Both the position numbers and the translations under genes were made by a program. Of a stretch of DNA of 64,000 nucleotides, positions 32,699 through 41,340 are shown piece after piece. Under the pieces are notes generated by a model. It had not been told where the DNA came from, searched no databases, and saw only the letters and a program-made list of their open reading frames with translations. Every line of letters starts with the position of its first letter. Position 1 is the first letter of the stretch. The stretch is taken from positions 806,001 to 870,000 of the forward strand of contig NZ_JACHMP010000001.1 in assembly GCF_014204985.1 (NCBI RefSeq). Direction: 5' to 3'. The DNA comes from Streptosporangium becharense. Lineage in GTDB: Bacteria > Actinomycetota > Actinomycetes > Streptosporangiales > Streptosporangiaceae.

Positions 32699-34713
32699 CG
32701 AACTCCTTGGATGTGCACCCAGCGGGCCGGGGACGGGGTCCCCCTCTTCGTGACTCCGAACAACATGTACCAACCTGGAGGCACCAGCGCGGGATTCTCG
32801 GGGATCGTCACGATGATCCCACTGTTCACCCGGGTGAAGTCCAACCTGATCGAGCGCTGCTCCACGTCGGTGACGTGGGTGACCGCGCTGGGCCGCATCA
32901 GGCGCACCTGGTCGATGCGCTCGGCGTCGGGTGTCTTGAACCCCGCCCTGCGTCCCAGGACCACGCTCTGGCGGCCGTCGGTGAAGACCGGCGCCTTCTC
33001 ACCGTTGTGCAGGTACGTCGGGGTGTAGAGCTCGATCCGCTGGTCGAACGTGCCGGGGATCGAGCCCGCCTCGTCGCCGAAGAGCGGGTCGGAGCCCATG
33101 CTGAGCACCCGGCCGTCGGGCAGCAGCAGCCCCTCGGCGTGGTAGTTGCGGCCGACCGCGGGCGCCGCGGCCTCGCGGAAGGCGTTGACCGCCGGGTCGT
33201 AGACCTCCGCGCGCAGCACGTCGCTGGCCCCCCGCCCCCGGTAGTCCCCGGAGCCGTTGAAGGAGAACACGGTGTCGTCCGGGAGCAGCACCGCGGACGG
33301 GTAGCGCACCGGGTGGGACAGGTCGGGTCCGCGCACGTAGCGGGGATCCGGCCGGCCGAGGTCGACGATGGCGGTCCTGGCGGTGGAGTTGGGCAGGCCC
33401 GGCTGGCGCTCCCCGACCGGGCCGCCGCCCATCACCATGACCCGCTGGTCCTGGGCGGGCGGCAGCAGCACCGAGGCGCCGGTCTCGTTGAGCTCGGGCT
33501 CCGGGAGCCCGGGGACCGGGGTGAACGCCTCCATCTCGTCGGGCGCCACGCCGCCGATGCCCCCCGGGGTCTTCACCGGGTGATCGCTGTCGTGGCGGTA
33601 GTCCCAGATGCCGGGAGGCCGCAGCTCCAGCTGGCCGGGACCGTACCCGGCGCTCATCCCGGAGAAGAACAGGGTGTCGTCCTGGAGCAGGAACAACGCG
33701 GGATAGGTGGGGAAGAACCGCTTCGGGCCGGGCCGCCAGGTCTTGGTCCTGGGGTTGTAGATCTCGTTGTCCCTGGTGACCTGCCCCACGGTGTCCAGGC
33801 CGGAGACCGTCATCACCCTGCCGTCGGGCAGGGCGGTCAGGGTGGGGTACCAGCGGCCCTCGGCCATGTCCTGGACCTTGATGTAGCGCTCGGCCACGGG
33901 GTCGAACTCGTAGGCGTCCTTGATGCCCTGGAAGTCCTGCTTCTCCATCGTCATGCCGCCGCCGATGGCGTACAGGTTGCGCTTCTCCCGCCCCCTGAGC
34001 CCCTGGATGGCGTACTTGACGGAACCGGGCCGCGCGTCGAGGACGCCCGCGGCGCCATCGGCCACCGACTCGACGAAGACCTTGGTCTCGCTGGGCGTGA
34101 CGCGGACCCGGCCCGGGATTCCGGTCTCGACCTTCCTGGCCGGCGGCACGGTGATGTGGGCGAGGGTCCGGTAGACCTGCCCGCCGGGCGCGGTCAGCAA
34201 CGTGCCGGGGTGCAGGTGTCTGGGCCTGGCGTCGGGATCCTCGTTCTTCACCGTCACCGCGCCCGCGGCGCGTTTGACCTTGGCCTTGAGCACCTCGAAC
34301 CGCTGGGTGCCGCCCGCGATGAGGAGGTTGCCGTCGGGCAGCATCACGTGGCCGGCGCAGAAGAAGTCGACGGGGGTGTCGATCATCTTGAACTCGCCGG
34401 GCCCGCCCTGCTTCGCCGGGTCCCAGAGCAGGGTCTTGAAGGTTCCCTTGGCGAAGTTGGCGGCGTTGTTGCCGGAGCCGGCGACGATGAGCACCTTGCC
34501 GGTGCGCAGCAGGGCGGCGTGGATGGCGTTGACCTTGAACTCCTCGGGCACGTCGAGGAAGGTCCAGTGGCCGTGGGTCGCCTTGTAGTCGTCCCGGTTG
34601 ATCTGGTACTCGTGCCACTTCCTGGAGGCGAACCCGGTGACCGCGGGCAGGTTGACCGCGAGGACCACCGCCACCACGGCCGCCCCGGCCAGGTTCTTGC
34701 GCAGCCTGCTCAC
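32695..34713 (-). CDS. glxA: GlxA-like radical copper oxidase
   Basis: 672 residues with one N-terminal membrane anchor (about 8-28) and an extracytoplasmic Kelch-type beta-propeller plus DUF1929 domain. Candidate Cys of the Cys-Tyr cofactor is C119 (FFCAGH); copper ligands fit Y524-H525 (GRNYHAEG) and H613 (VTHV). These agree with the ligand set known for Streptomyces lividans GlxA. It oxidises a glycan at the hyphal tip and is needed for CslA-dependent glucan deposition there. It overlaps cslA by 4 bp (GTGA) and the GH6 gene by 4 bp. Confidence 0.93.
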   Translation of the reverse strand: MSRLRKNLAGAAVVAVVLAVNLPAVTGFASRKWHEYQINRDDYKATHGHWTFLDVPEEFKVNAIHAALLRTGKVLIVAGSGNNAANFAKGTFKTLLWDPAKQGGPGEFKMIDTPVDFFCAGHVMLPDGNLLIAGGTQRFEVLKAKVKRAAGAVTVKNEDPDARPRHLHPGTLLTAPGGQVYRTLAHITVPPARKVETGIPGRVRVTPSETKVFVESVADGAAGVLDARPGSVKYAIQGLRGREKRNLYAIGGGMTMEKQDFQGIKDAYEFDPVAERYIKVQDMAEGRWYPTLTALPDGRVMTVSGLDTVGQVTRDNEIYNPRTKTWRPGPKRFFPTYPALFLLQDDTLFFSGMSAGYGPGQLELRPPGIWDYRHDSDHPVKTPGGIGGVAPDEMEAFTPVPGLPEPELNETGASVLLPPAQDQRVMVMGGGPVGERQPGLPNSTARTAIVDLGRPDPRYVRGPDLSHPVRYPSAVLLPDDTVFSFNGSGDYRGRGASDVLRAEVYDPAVNAFREAAAPAVGRNYHAEGLLLPDGRVLSMGSDPLFGDEAGSIPGTFDQRIELYTPTYLHNGEKAPVFTDGRQSVVLGRRAGFKTPDAERIDQVRLMRPSAVTHVTDVEQRSIRLDFTRVNSGIIVTIPENPALVPPGWYMLFGVTKRGTPSPARWVHIQGVR

Positions 34714-36458
34714 AGCTCACCCCGCACGGCCACGGCGGCCCGCGACGCCTTGGCGGCCCGCAGGTTCCAGGCCCAGGTCACCAGCGGGCCAAGGCAGATC
34801 GTCAGGGCGAGGATCGCCCAGAGGGTCATGACCGCGTGCACGTGGCCGGTCCAGAACACGGTCGCCAGCAGCCCGCCGCCGAAGATCACCGCCCACCACA
34901 GGTGGATGCGGAAGGTGGCGATCTGGTCGGGGCTGGCGGAGTCCCCCTTCGGGGTGACCACGAACTTGCTGGGCCTGCGCAGCGCCGCCCCGATCAGCGA
35001 GGTCACGTAGATGGGCGCCGACAGCGCCGACATGACCATCCCGGCCACCCCGGAGGAGCCCTCGGGCTCGTGCGGGCTGACGTTGTGCCGCCGGTTCCAG
35101 GTGTAGAGCATGACCTGCAGCAGCGCGGCGTCGCCGTACAGCATGAGCCACATGTCCATCGGGACGGTCACACCGGAGCCTCCGACGGCCATGAACAGCG
35201 TCGCGCTCACCCCGGCCAGCAGCCAGTTGAGCGCGGACATCGGGTAGAAGGTGACCATGAGGCTGTAGTTGAAGAACCGGCCGGGCGACAGCCTGGGGGC
35301 GGCCTTCCAGAACTGGGTGAGCAGCGTCTCGTAGGTGCCGCGGCTCCAGCGCAGCTGCTGGGAGAAGAAGTCCGTCCACGACGACGGCCCCTCCCCCACC
35401 GCCAGCACGTCGGGGGTGTAGACCGACATCCAGCGCTGCCCGGTCTCCGGGTCGCGTGCGCGGTGGAACTCGATGCCGGTGGCCATGTCCTCGGTGATCG
35501 AGTCGTACAGGCCGCCGATCTGCTTGAGAGCACGGATGCGCACCGCGTTGTTGGTGCCGACGAACATCGGCGCGCCGTAGCGGTTGCCGGCCCGCTGGAT
35601 GAGGGAGTGGAACAGGAACTGCTGGCTCTCGGCCGCCTTGGTGACCCCGCTGTCGTAGTTCCCGTAGACCTGGGGGCCGACGACGAAGGCCACCCGCGGG
35701 TCGCGGAAGTAGCCGAGCATGCGCTCGCAGAACTCCGGGAGCGGGACGTGGTCGGTGTCGACGGAGACGAAGAAGTCGTAGTCGTCGCCGTGCGCGGCCA
35801 GCCAGCTGTTGTAGTTGCCGTGCTTGGTCTTGGCCCGGAACGCCCCCTTGGGCTGGTTCCACTCGGGTACGCCCTTGCGGCTGAAGTGGTGGGCACCCAG
35901 CCAGTCGCACAGCTCATGGATGTCGGGGTCGTCGCCCTCGTCGAGCAGCCAGACGTCGAGCACGCCGTCATGGCGGATCTTCAGGGCCGCGGACAGGGTC
36001 TCCCGGACCATCTCCAGGGGTTCCTTGCCGGGTACGCAGGTGGTGATGAAGGCCACCCGGGTGCCGGGCTCCGGCGCGACCGGGACGGGGTCGCGGGCGG
36101 CGAGCATGGCGTGCACGTTGGAGACCACGCTGACCAGGCGGAAGACCTCGATGCAGGCGATCGTCACGAGCATGATCCGGTCGGCGACCGGCAGGTACCA
36201 CGGCACCCCGCCGTAGGGGTCGGGACGCACGGTCCAGTGCTCGGGCAGCAGCAGCCACACCATCAGGGTGAACTCCACCACGAGCGCCGCCACCATCAGC
36301 AGCACCGCCCTGACCCGGTGCGGTTCGCTCGCCAGCAGGGAGCGGTACCGGACGCGGTACGGCACTCCCGGCTCCGGCTCGGTGACGGGCCCGGCGAGCT
36401 TGCTGAACCTCTCGTAGTCGTAGGGAACGGGTTTCGCGACGCCGGTCGGGACGCTCAT
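34710..36458 (-). CDS. cslA: Cellulose synthase-like GT2 enzyme
   Basis: 582 residues. It has two N-terminal transmembrane helices (about 50-72 and 90-115), a cytoplasmic GT2 domain, then about five C-terminal helices. The processive-synthase motifs are complete: D173 (LLDEGDD), DTD 234-236, TED 322-324 and QQLRW 367-371. It polymerises a beta-glucan from UDP-glucose and secretes it. No PilZ domain is seen, so c-di-GMP control is unlikely. First gene of the cslA-glxA-GH6 operon. Confidence 0.93.
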   Translation of the reverse strand: MSVPTGVAKPVPYDYERFSKLAGPVTEPEPGVPYRVRYRSLLASEPHRVRAVLLMVAALVVEFTLMVWLLLPEHWTVRPDPYGGVPWYLPVADRIMLVTIACIEVFRLVSVVSNVHAMLAARDPVPVAPEPGTRVAFITTCVPGKEPLEMVRETLSAALKIRHDGVLDVWLLDEGDDPDIHELCDWLGAHHFSRKGVPEWNQPKGAFRAKTKHGNYNSWLAAHGDDYDFFVSVDTDHVPLPEFCERMLGYFRDPRVAFVVGPQVYGNYDSGVTKAAESQQFLFHSLIQRAGNRYGAPMFVGTNNAVRIRALKQIGGLYDSITEDMATGIEFHRARDPETGQRWMSVYTPDVLAVGEGPSSWTDFFSQQLRWSRGTYETLLTQFWKAAPRLSPGRFFNYSLMVTFYPMSALNWLLAGVSATLFMAVGGSGVTVPMDMWLMLYGDAALLQVMLYTWNRRHNVSPHEPEGSSGVAGMVMSALSAPIYVTSLIGAALRRPSKFVVTPKGDSASPDQIATFRIHLWWAVIFGGGLLATVFWTGHVHAVMTLWAILALTICLGPLVTWAWNLRAAKASRAAVAVRGEL

Positions 36459-36840
36459 CGGCCCGGCGACCTCAGGACACGCGAAAACAAGCCCGGTAGC
36501 ACTGTTCCCCCAGCGAGATAGCGGCGGGCGTGACGCGCATCGGCACAGTCAAGAGAGGCCCGCATGGCGGTAAATCGTGACACATCATATTGGGCGGAAT
36601 AAGACTGATCTCACCCTTCACGAAGGTGCACCCGTTCACCTTCGACCACGCAGGTCACGGCCCCACCACCGCCGACGGCACTTTCCCGTCACTTTTCGCC
36701 TGATTCGCAATGGAACGCTCCAGCATGAGCGTCCCGAATAGGACAATCCACTCCTAACCGCCCACCAGGGGCGGCGACCGGCCGGTGATGGCCGGGAAAA
36801 CCCGTACGAGCACAAGATCCGGATCTGGCAGGCTGGGCGG
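36459..36840. other. Divergent 382-bp intergenic region upstream of cslA
   Basis: No gene. It contains an 8-bp hairpin (36621-36628 with 36637-36644, loop 8 nt) and AT-richer stretches around 36575-36605 and 36705-36760 that may hold promoters for cslA (minus) and the nucleotidyltransferase gene (plus). The plus gene has no SD, so a leaderless start at 36841 is possible. Confidence 0.5.
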
Positions 36841-37488
36841 ATGGAAGTCAGGTACGTCCCGGATCATTCTGTGCTGTCGGTGGTGACCGGCTCGCGCGCC
36901 TACGGATTGGAGACCGCGGAGTCCGACGTCGACCGGCGCGGCGTCTTCGTGGCGCCGACCCGGCTGTTCTGGCGGCTGGCGAAGCCCCCCACGCACGTCG
37001 AGGGGCCGCTGCCCGAGCAGTTCTCGTGGGAGGTCGAACGGTTCTGCGGGCTGGCGCTGGAGGCGAACCCGACGGTCCTGGAGTGCCTGTGGTCACCCGT
37101 CGAGCACGCGTCCCCGGCGGGCGAGGAGCTGATCTCCATCCGCCGGGCGTTCCTGTCCGCGCGTGCCCACCAGACCTTCACCCGGTACGCCGACGCCCAG
37201 TTCCGCCGCCTGAACCCGGAGCGGCCCCGCTGGAAGCAGGCCATGCACATGATCCGGCTGCTGCTGAGCGGGCTGCACCTGGTCGCGCACGGCGAGCCCC
37301 TGGTCCGGATGGACGAGCACCGCGACCGCCTGCTGGCGGTGCGGCGCGGCGAGGTGCCGTGGGCCGAGGTCGACGCCTGGCGGACGGAACTGACGGCGAG
37401 GTTCGACGGGGAGAGCGTGCTGCCCGCCGAGCCCGACCGGCGGCGTGTGGAGGATTACCTGGTGAGGACGAGGGAGGCGGCACTGTGA
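36841..37488 (+). CDS. Predicted nucleotidyltransferase (COG3541-like), copy 1
   Basis: 215 residues. The N-terminal pol-beta-type motif is TGSRAYGLETAESDVDRRG (GS, then D-x-D), as in minimal nucleotidyltransferases. A later VERFCGLALEANPTVLE helix and a HMIRLLLSGLHL segment are shared with the next gene. Expected chemistry is transfer of a nucleotide to protein or RNA; the target is unknown. It is followed by a homologue 70 bp downstream. Confidence 0.8.
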   Translation: MEVRYVPDHSVLSVVTGSRAYGLETAESDVDRRGVFVAPTRLFWRLAKPPTHVEGPLPEQFSWEVERFCGLALEANPTVLECLWSPVEHASPAGEELISIRRAFLSARAHQTFTRYADAQFRRLNPERPRWKQAMHMIRLLLSGLHLVAHGEPLVRMDEHRDRLLAVRRGEVPWAEVDAWRTELTARFDGESVLPAEPDRRRVEDYLVRTREAAL

Positions 37489-37558
37489 CCGTGGACGGCC
37501 GTACGACGACCATGGACGCGAGAGACGCGAGGAACACGAACGCGCGAGGGGTGGCGTC

Positions 37559-38338
37559 GTGACCGTCGTCCTGCCCGCCTGGCTGCCGGAGATCCCCGCC
37601 GAACAGGCCCACCCGGCGGCCTTCGCCACCGTCAGCGGCGCGCACCTCTATGGCTTCCCCTCCATCGACTCCGACGTCGACCTACGCGGTGTCCACATGC
37701 TGCCGTTGACGGAGGTGATCGGCCTGCGCACCGGCGAGGAGACCCTCACCCGCTCCTGGGAGCGGGACGGCGTCGAGGTCGACCTGGTCACACACGACCT
37801 GGCGAAGTTCTGCCGGCTGCTGCTGCGCCGCAACGGCTACGTGCTGGAGCAGCTGCTCTCCCCGCTGGTGGTCACCACCTCGCCGGTCCACCGCGAGATG
37901 GTCGCCCTCGCCCCCGGCTTCGTCACCCGCCACCACGCCCACCACTACCTGGGCTTCGCCCGCACCCAGTGGCGGCTGTTCGAACGTTCCGGCGAACTCA
38001 AGCCGCTGCTGTACACCTTCCGCGTGCTGCTGACCGGTCTCCACCTGATGCGCAGCGGGGAGGTGGAGGCCGACCTGACCCGGCTGACCGGCGGCCCGGC
38101 CTACCTCGGCGACCTGGTCGAGGCCAAACGCTCGGCCGAGCACGGCCCGCTCCCGCCCGGCGGCCCGGACCGGGAGACCGTGGCCGGCGACGTGGCCCGG
38201 CTGACGGCGGAACTGGAGGAGGCCCGGGACACCTCCCACCTGCCCGACACGGCGTCGGCGGGCGAGGCCCTGCACGACCTGGTCGTCCGCACCCGCCTGG
38301 CCGCGCTCCCCCGTACGGCCGGTGACCCCCGCGCCTGA
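37559..38338 (+). CDS. Predicted nucleotidyltransferase (COG3541-like), copy 2
   Basis: 259 residues, related to the preceding protein. The motif reads SGAHLYGFPSIDSDVDLRG, with Ala where Ser/Gly is expected in the GS pair, but D-V-D and the third acid (VEVDLVTHD) are kept. YVLEQLLSP and LLTGLHLMRSGE parallel copy 1. GTG start with gagggg 8 nt upstream. The last 26 bp before the stop are duplicated just downstream. Confidence 0.8.
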   Translation: MTVVLPAWLPEIPAEQAHPAAFATVSGAHLYGFPSIDSDVDLRGVHMLPLTEVIGLRTGEETLTRSWERDGVEVDLVTHDLAKFCRLLLRRNGYVLEQLLSPLVVTTSPVHREMVALAPGFVTRHHAHHYLGFARTQWRLFERSGELKPLLYTFRVLLTGLHLMRSGEVEADLTRLTGGPAYLGDLVEAKRSAEHGPLPPGGPDRETVAGDVARLTAELEEARDTSHLPDTASAGEALHDLVVRTRLAALPRTAGDPRA

Positions 38339-38372
38339 CCGCGGAACCCCGTACGGCCGGTGACCCCCGCGC
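38309..38372. repeat. 26-bp direct repeat of a gene 3' end
   Basis: The sequence at 38309-38334, the last codons of the second nucleotidyltransferase gene, recurs exactly at 38347-38372, 38 bp further. The following 90 bp are simple gctccgggct-type repeats without a gene. Confidence 0.85.
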
Positions 38373-38467
38373 GGGGCCGGGGAACCCGCCCCGCTCCGGG
38401 CTCCCCGGTTCGGGCTCCCCGCTCCGGGCTCCGGGACGGCGGTCACCGGGCTCCCGGACCTGAGCGG

Positions 38468-39607
38468 CTAACGCGTCCGGCGGGGGAACCCGCCGTCGTG
38501 AAGCATCTCCCACCAGCTCTCCAGCATCGGCACGTCACCGGTGTCGACGCGCTCACCGGGCCGGGGGACGGCGAGGCGGACGTCCCGGGCCTTGGCCTCC
38601 CGCCACAGGCGGTCGACCGGCTCGGCCCACGGGTGGGCGGCGAGGGTGAAGGTCGCCCAGTGCACCGGAAGCATGAGCCGCCCGCCCAGGTCGAGGTGGG
38701 CGGTGACCGCCTCCTCGGGGGTCATGTGGATGTCGGGCCAGGCGGGGCTGTAGGCGCCGATCGGCAGGAGCGTCAGGTCGAAGGGGCCGTAGGCGGCGCC
38801 GATCCCGGCGTAGCCGTCGAAGTATCCGGAGTCTCCGGCGTAGAAGACCCGTTTGGCGCGACCGGCGATCACCCACGAGCCCCACAGGGTGACGTTCCGG
38901 TTGAGGGTGCGTCCGGAGAAGTGCCGGGCGGCGGTGGCGGCGAACCGCAGACCGGCGACCGTCGTCTCCTCCTCCCAGTCGAGCTCGACGATCCGAGAGG
39001 CGGGCACGCCCCACCGCTCCAGGTGGGCACCGATCCCCAGCGGCACCAGGAACGGCGCGGTCTGCAGCGCGGTGAGAGCGCGGACCGTGGCGCGGTCGAG
39101 GTGGTCGTAGTGGTCGTGCGAGATCACGACGGCGTCGAGCGGCGGCAGCCCCGCCAGCGGCCCCGGCAGCGGGTGCAGGCGGCGCGGGCCGACCAGCTGG
39201 GAGGGCGAGGCCCGCCTGCTCCACACCGGGTCGAGGAGCACGCGGCGGCCCTCGATCTCCAGCAGCGCGGTGGCGTGGCCGTACCAGATGACGCTCAGCC
39301 CGTCGGGGGACGGCCCGCCGGAGGGTGAGGCGACCACCGGGATCCTCGCCGCCGGGCGGCGCTGCCCGCGGTTGAGGAACATGTTCCAGACCAGTTCGCG
39401 CGCGCTCTGCGGCGACGGCGCCTCGGCGCCCGGCGTGGCGTTGCGGAAGACGCCGTCGCGGAACTGCGGCGAGCGGCGCATCCGTTCCAGCCGCTCCCCC
39501 GCCGCCCGGCCGCCGAGCTCGGCCGGGACGTCCTTCAACGCCCATCCGGCCGCGGCCAGCGCCAGCCCGCCCGCGACGGCACGCCCGATCGATCTGCTTG
39601 TCGCCAT
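38468..39607 (-). CDS. MBL-fold hydrolase (UlaG/NAPE-PLD-like)
   Basis: 379 residues. N-terminal hydrophobic helix (about 8-25) suggests a membrane anchor. Zinc motif SHDHYDHLD is complete, with further ligands in ARHFSGR, YAGDSGYFDGY and PVHWATF. This layout is that of the N-acyl-phosphatidylethanolamine phospholipase D-like/RomA branch of metallo-beta-lactamases. Substrate unknown. ATG 39607 is chosen; aggag lies 9 nt upstream. Confidence 0.88.
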   Translation of the reverse strand: MATSRSIGRAVAGGLALAAAGWALKDVPAELGGRAAGERLERMRRSPQFRDGVFRNATPGAEAPSPQSARELVWNMFLNRGQRRPAARIPVVASPSGGPSPDGLSVIWYGHATALLEIEGRRVLLDPVWSRRASPSQLVGPRRLHPLPGPLAGLPPLDAVVISHDHYDHLDRATVRALTALQTAPFLVPLGIGAHLERWGVPASRIVELDWEEETTVAGLRFAATAARHFSGRTLNRNVTLWGSWVIAGRAKRVFYAGDSGYFDGYAGIGAAYGPFDLTLLPIGAYSPAWPDIHMTPEEAVTAHLDLGGRLMLPVHWATFTLAAHPWAEPVDRLWREAKARDVRLAVPRPGERVDTGDVPMLESWWEMLHDGGFPRRTR

Positions 39608-39818
39608 CCGCTCCACGCTCCTGAGGTAGCCCGCCGACAGAACGGTCTCGGCCCCGCCGGTGTTCCCGCTACGCACCGGATCCGCTCCGAGCCCGCGCCG
39701 GGTCTGTGCCGAGCTCGCGCCGGATCCGCTTCGGGGCCGCGCCGGGCGGCACCGTACGCGAAGCACCCGGACCGGCCCCACCGCCCGGACCGGCCGCGGC
39801 GACGGAGCGGCCATGGCG

Positions 39819-39929
39819 GCGGAGCAGTCACGACGGCTGGGCGAGATGACGCTCGACCGCGAGGGCTCGCGCCCGTAGTACCGGGAGGTCGCGGAGCGGT
39901 CAGGACGGCTGGGCGAGGTGACGCTCGAC
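39819..39929. repeat. Duplicated 3' end of the thiamine-binding-type gene
   Basis: 39891-39929, covering the last codons and stop of the MTH1187-type gene, recurs at 39819-39857 with 36 of 39 bases identical. Both copies encode VERHLAQPS plus a stop on the minus strand. Confidence 0.9.
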
Positions 39930-40208
39930 GGTGGCGACCTTGGACTCCAGGCGACCGTCCTGACCTGCGCGGATGTCGGCCTTGAGCACCAGGCTGACCC
40001 GCCCGGCGCGGGACTCGACGGCGGCGACGGCGTCCTTGACGACGGACATCACCTGATCCCAGTCCTCGCCCTCGACGGTGGTGAACATGGCGTCGGTCCG
40101 GTTCGGCAGACCCGAGGCGCGGACCACGCGGACAGCCTCGGCGACGAGCTCGCCGACATCCTCTCCCGTACCGATCGGCGTCACGCTGAACGCCACGAGC
40201 ACTGACAT
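39900..40208 (-). CDS. MTH1187/YkoF-like thiamine-binding protein
   Basis: 102 residues, beta-alpha-beta ferredoxin-like fold. [13 protein letters not shown] at the start and [19 protein letters not shown] match the small MTH1187 (UPF0045) family, which binds thiamine-like ligands. Single-domain and cytosolic. No transporter is adjacent. Confidence 0.85.
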   Translation of the reverse strand: MSVLVAFSVTPIGTGEDVGELVAEAVRVVRASGLPNRTDAMFTTVEGEDWDQVMSVVKDAVAAVESRAGRVSLVLKADIRAGQDGRLESKVATVERHLAQPS

Positions 40209-40277
40209 GGCTCCCCTTCCTCCCGGGCCTTCCCGTCCCGCCCTTAACGGTAGTGGCAGCCTCAGCGCGGGTGGTCG

Positions 40278-41120
40278 TCAGCGGCCGGGTCCCGCCAGCA
40301 GCAACGAATTGAGGGTGCCGTACGCAAGACCTCCCTCAAGGGCTCCACAGGTGCCGTCGGTGAGCAGTTCCCGGGCGGCACGCGCGACCAGCCCGTACGC
40401 CGCCTCGGCGATCGAGGACCCGGCACTCGCGCGGGCCACGCCCAACGCCGCGAGCTCGGGCACGGTGAGGGTCCCGGGACCCGCCAGGACGTTCACCGGC
40501 GCGGACACCGCGCGCACGAGCGCCGTGACGGCCTCCGCGTCCAGGGCACCGAGGACGAACACCCCGTCGGCCCCGGCTGCCACGTACGCCTCGGCCCGGG
40601 CCAGGGTTTCCCTCCGCCATCGCGCGGGATCCCCGGCCGGCAGACGGTGCGTGTCGATCCGGGCGTTGATGAACAGCGGCACACCGGCGGCGTCCGCGGC
40701 ACCACGGGCGGCCGCGATGCGCTCGGACTGCTCCGGGACGGAACGCAGCGGGGCCGGGCCCGCGCGGAGTGAGTCCTCCAGGTTGACGCCGACGGCTCCG
40801 GCCGCGAGCACGCCCCGCACGGTCTCGGCCACACCCTCGGGGTCGGAGGCGTAGCCGCTCTCGATGTCGGCGCTCACCGGGACGTCGACCGCCGCGGCGA
40901 CCCGGGCGACCAGGTCGAGGCCGCGGTCCCGGTCCAGGTGGTCGCCGTCCCCATAACCCAGGGCCCACGAGACACCGGCGCTGGTGGTGGCGACCGCGGC
41001 GGCACCGGCCTCCGCCACGATGCGGGCGGAGGCGACGTCCCAGGCGTTGGGCAGCACCAGCGGCCGGCCCGGGACGTGCATCGAGCGGAACAACAGGGCC
41101 TTGTCATGAAGTGTCGTCAT
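40278..41120 (-). CDS. Isocitrate lyase/PEP mutase superfamily enzyme
   Basis: 280 residues, TIM barrel. LPNAWDVASARIVAEAGAAAVATTSAG, VPVSADIESGYA and GVNLEDS are the metal- and substrate-binding motifs of the ICL/PEPM family (the oxaloacetate decarboxylase/carboxyvinyl-type branch). The classic lyase KKCGH loop is absent, so C-C lyase of isocitrate is unlikely. ATG 41120; ATG 41129 is also possible. Confidence 0.85.
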   Translation of the reverse strand: MTTLHDKALLFRSMHVPGRPLVLPNAWDVASARIVAEAGAAAVATTSAGVSWALGYGDGDHLDRDRGLDLVARVAAAVDVPVSADIESGYASDPEGVAETVRGVLAAGAVGVNLEDSLRAGPAPLRSVPEQSERIAAARGAADAAGVPLFINARIDTHRLPAGDPARWRRETLARAEAYVAAGADGVFVLGALDAEAVTALVRAVSAPVNVLAGPGTLTVPELAALGVARASAGSSIAEAAYGLVARAARELLTDGTCGALEGGLAYGTLNSLLLAGPGR

Positions 41121-41258
41121 GCCGATCATCCCATCAGACGGAACCGGAGGCCGGACCTGACCTGTTTCGAGAAGGCACCGCGGAGTGCCGGACGGGGAGT
41201 GCCGCTCCTTCACGTCGGACGGTGCGGCCGCAGGGGTCATCGACCGGCTCGACCAGCC

Positions 41259-41340
41259 CGGCGGCACGGTCGTCACCCGGCCATGGCGACGTCCCCGACC
41301 GGCGGCACGGCCGTCATCCGGCCGCCGTGACGTCCTCGAC
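41259..41340. repeat. Two 41-bp tandem units at the MOSC gene 3' end
   Basis: Units 41259-41299 and 41300-41340 are diverged copies with the same 41-bp length; a third partial copy follows to about 41360. Each full unit encodes a V-x-D-V-x-x-A-G-stop end on the minus strand, so the unit nearest the intergenic side recreates the gene's C-terminus and stop. Confidence 0.8.

Noticed and set aside
37485-37562. 25-codon frame between the two nucleotidyltransferase genes (overlapping both by GTGA-type junctions)
   Set aside because: No recognisable features and no SD; the overlap pattern is suggestive but too short to support.
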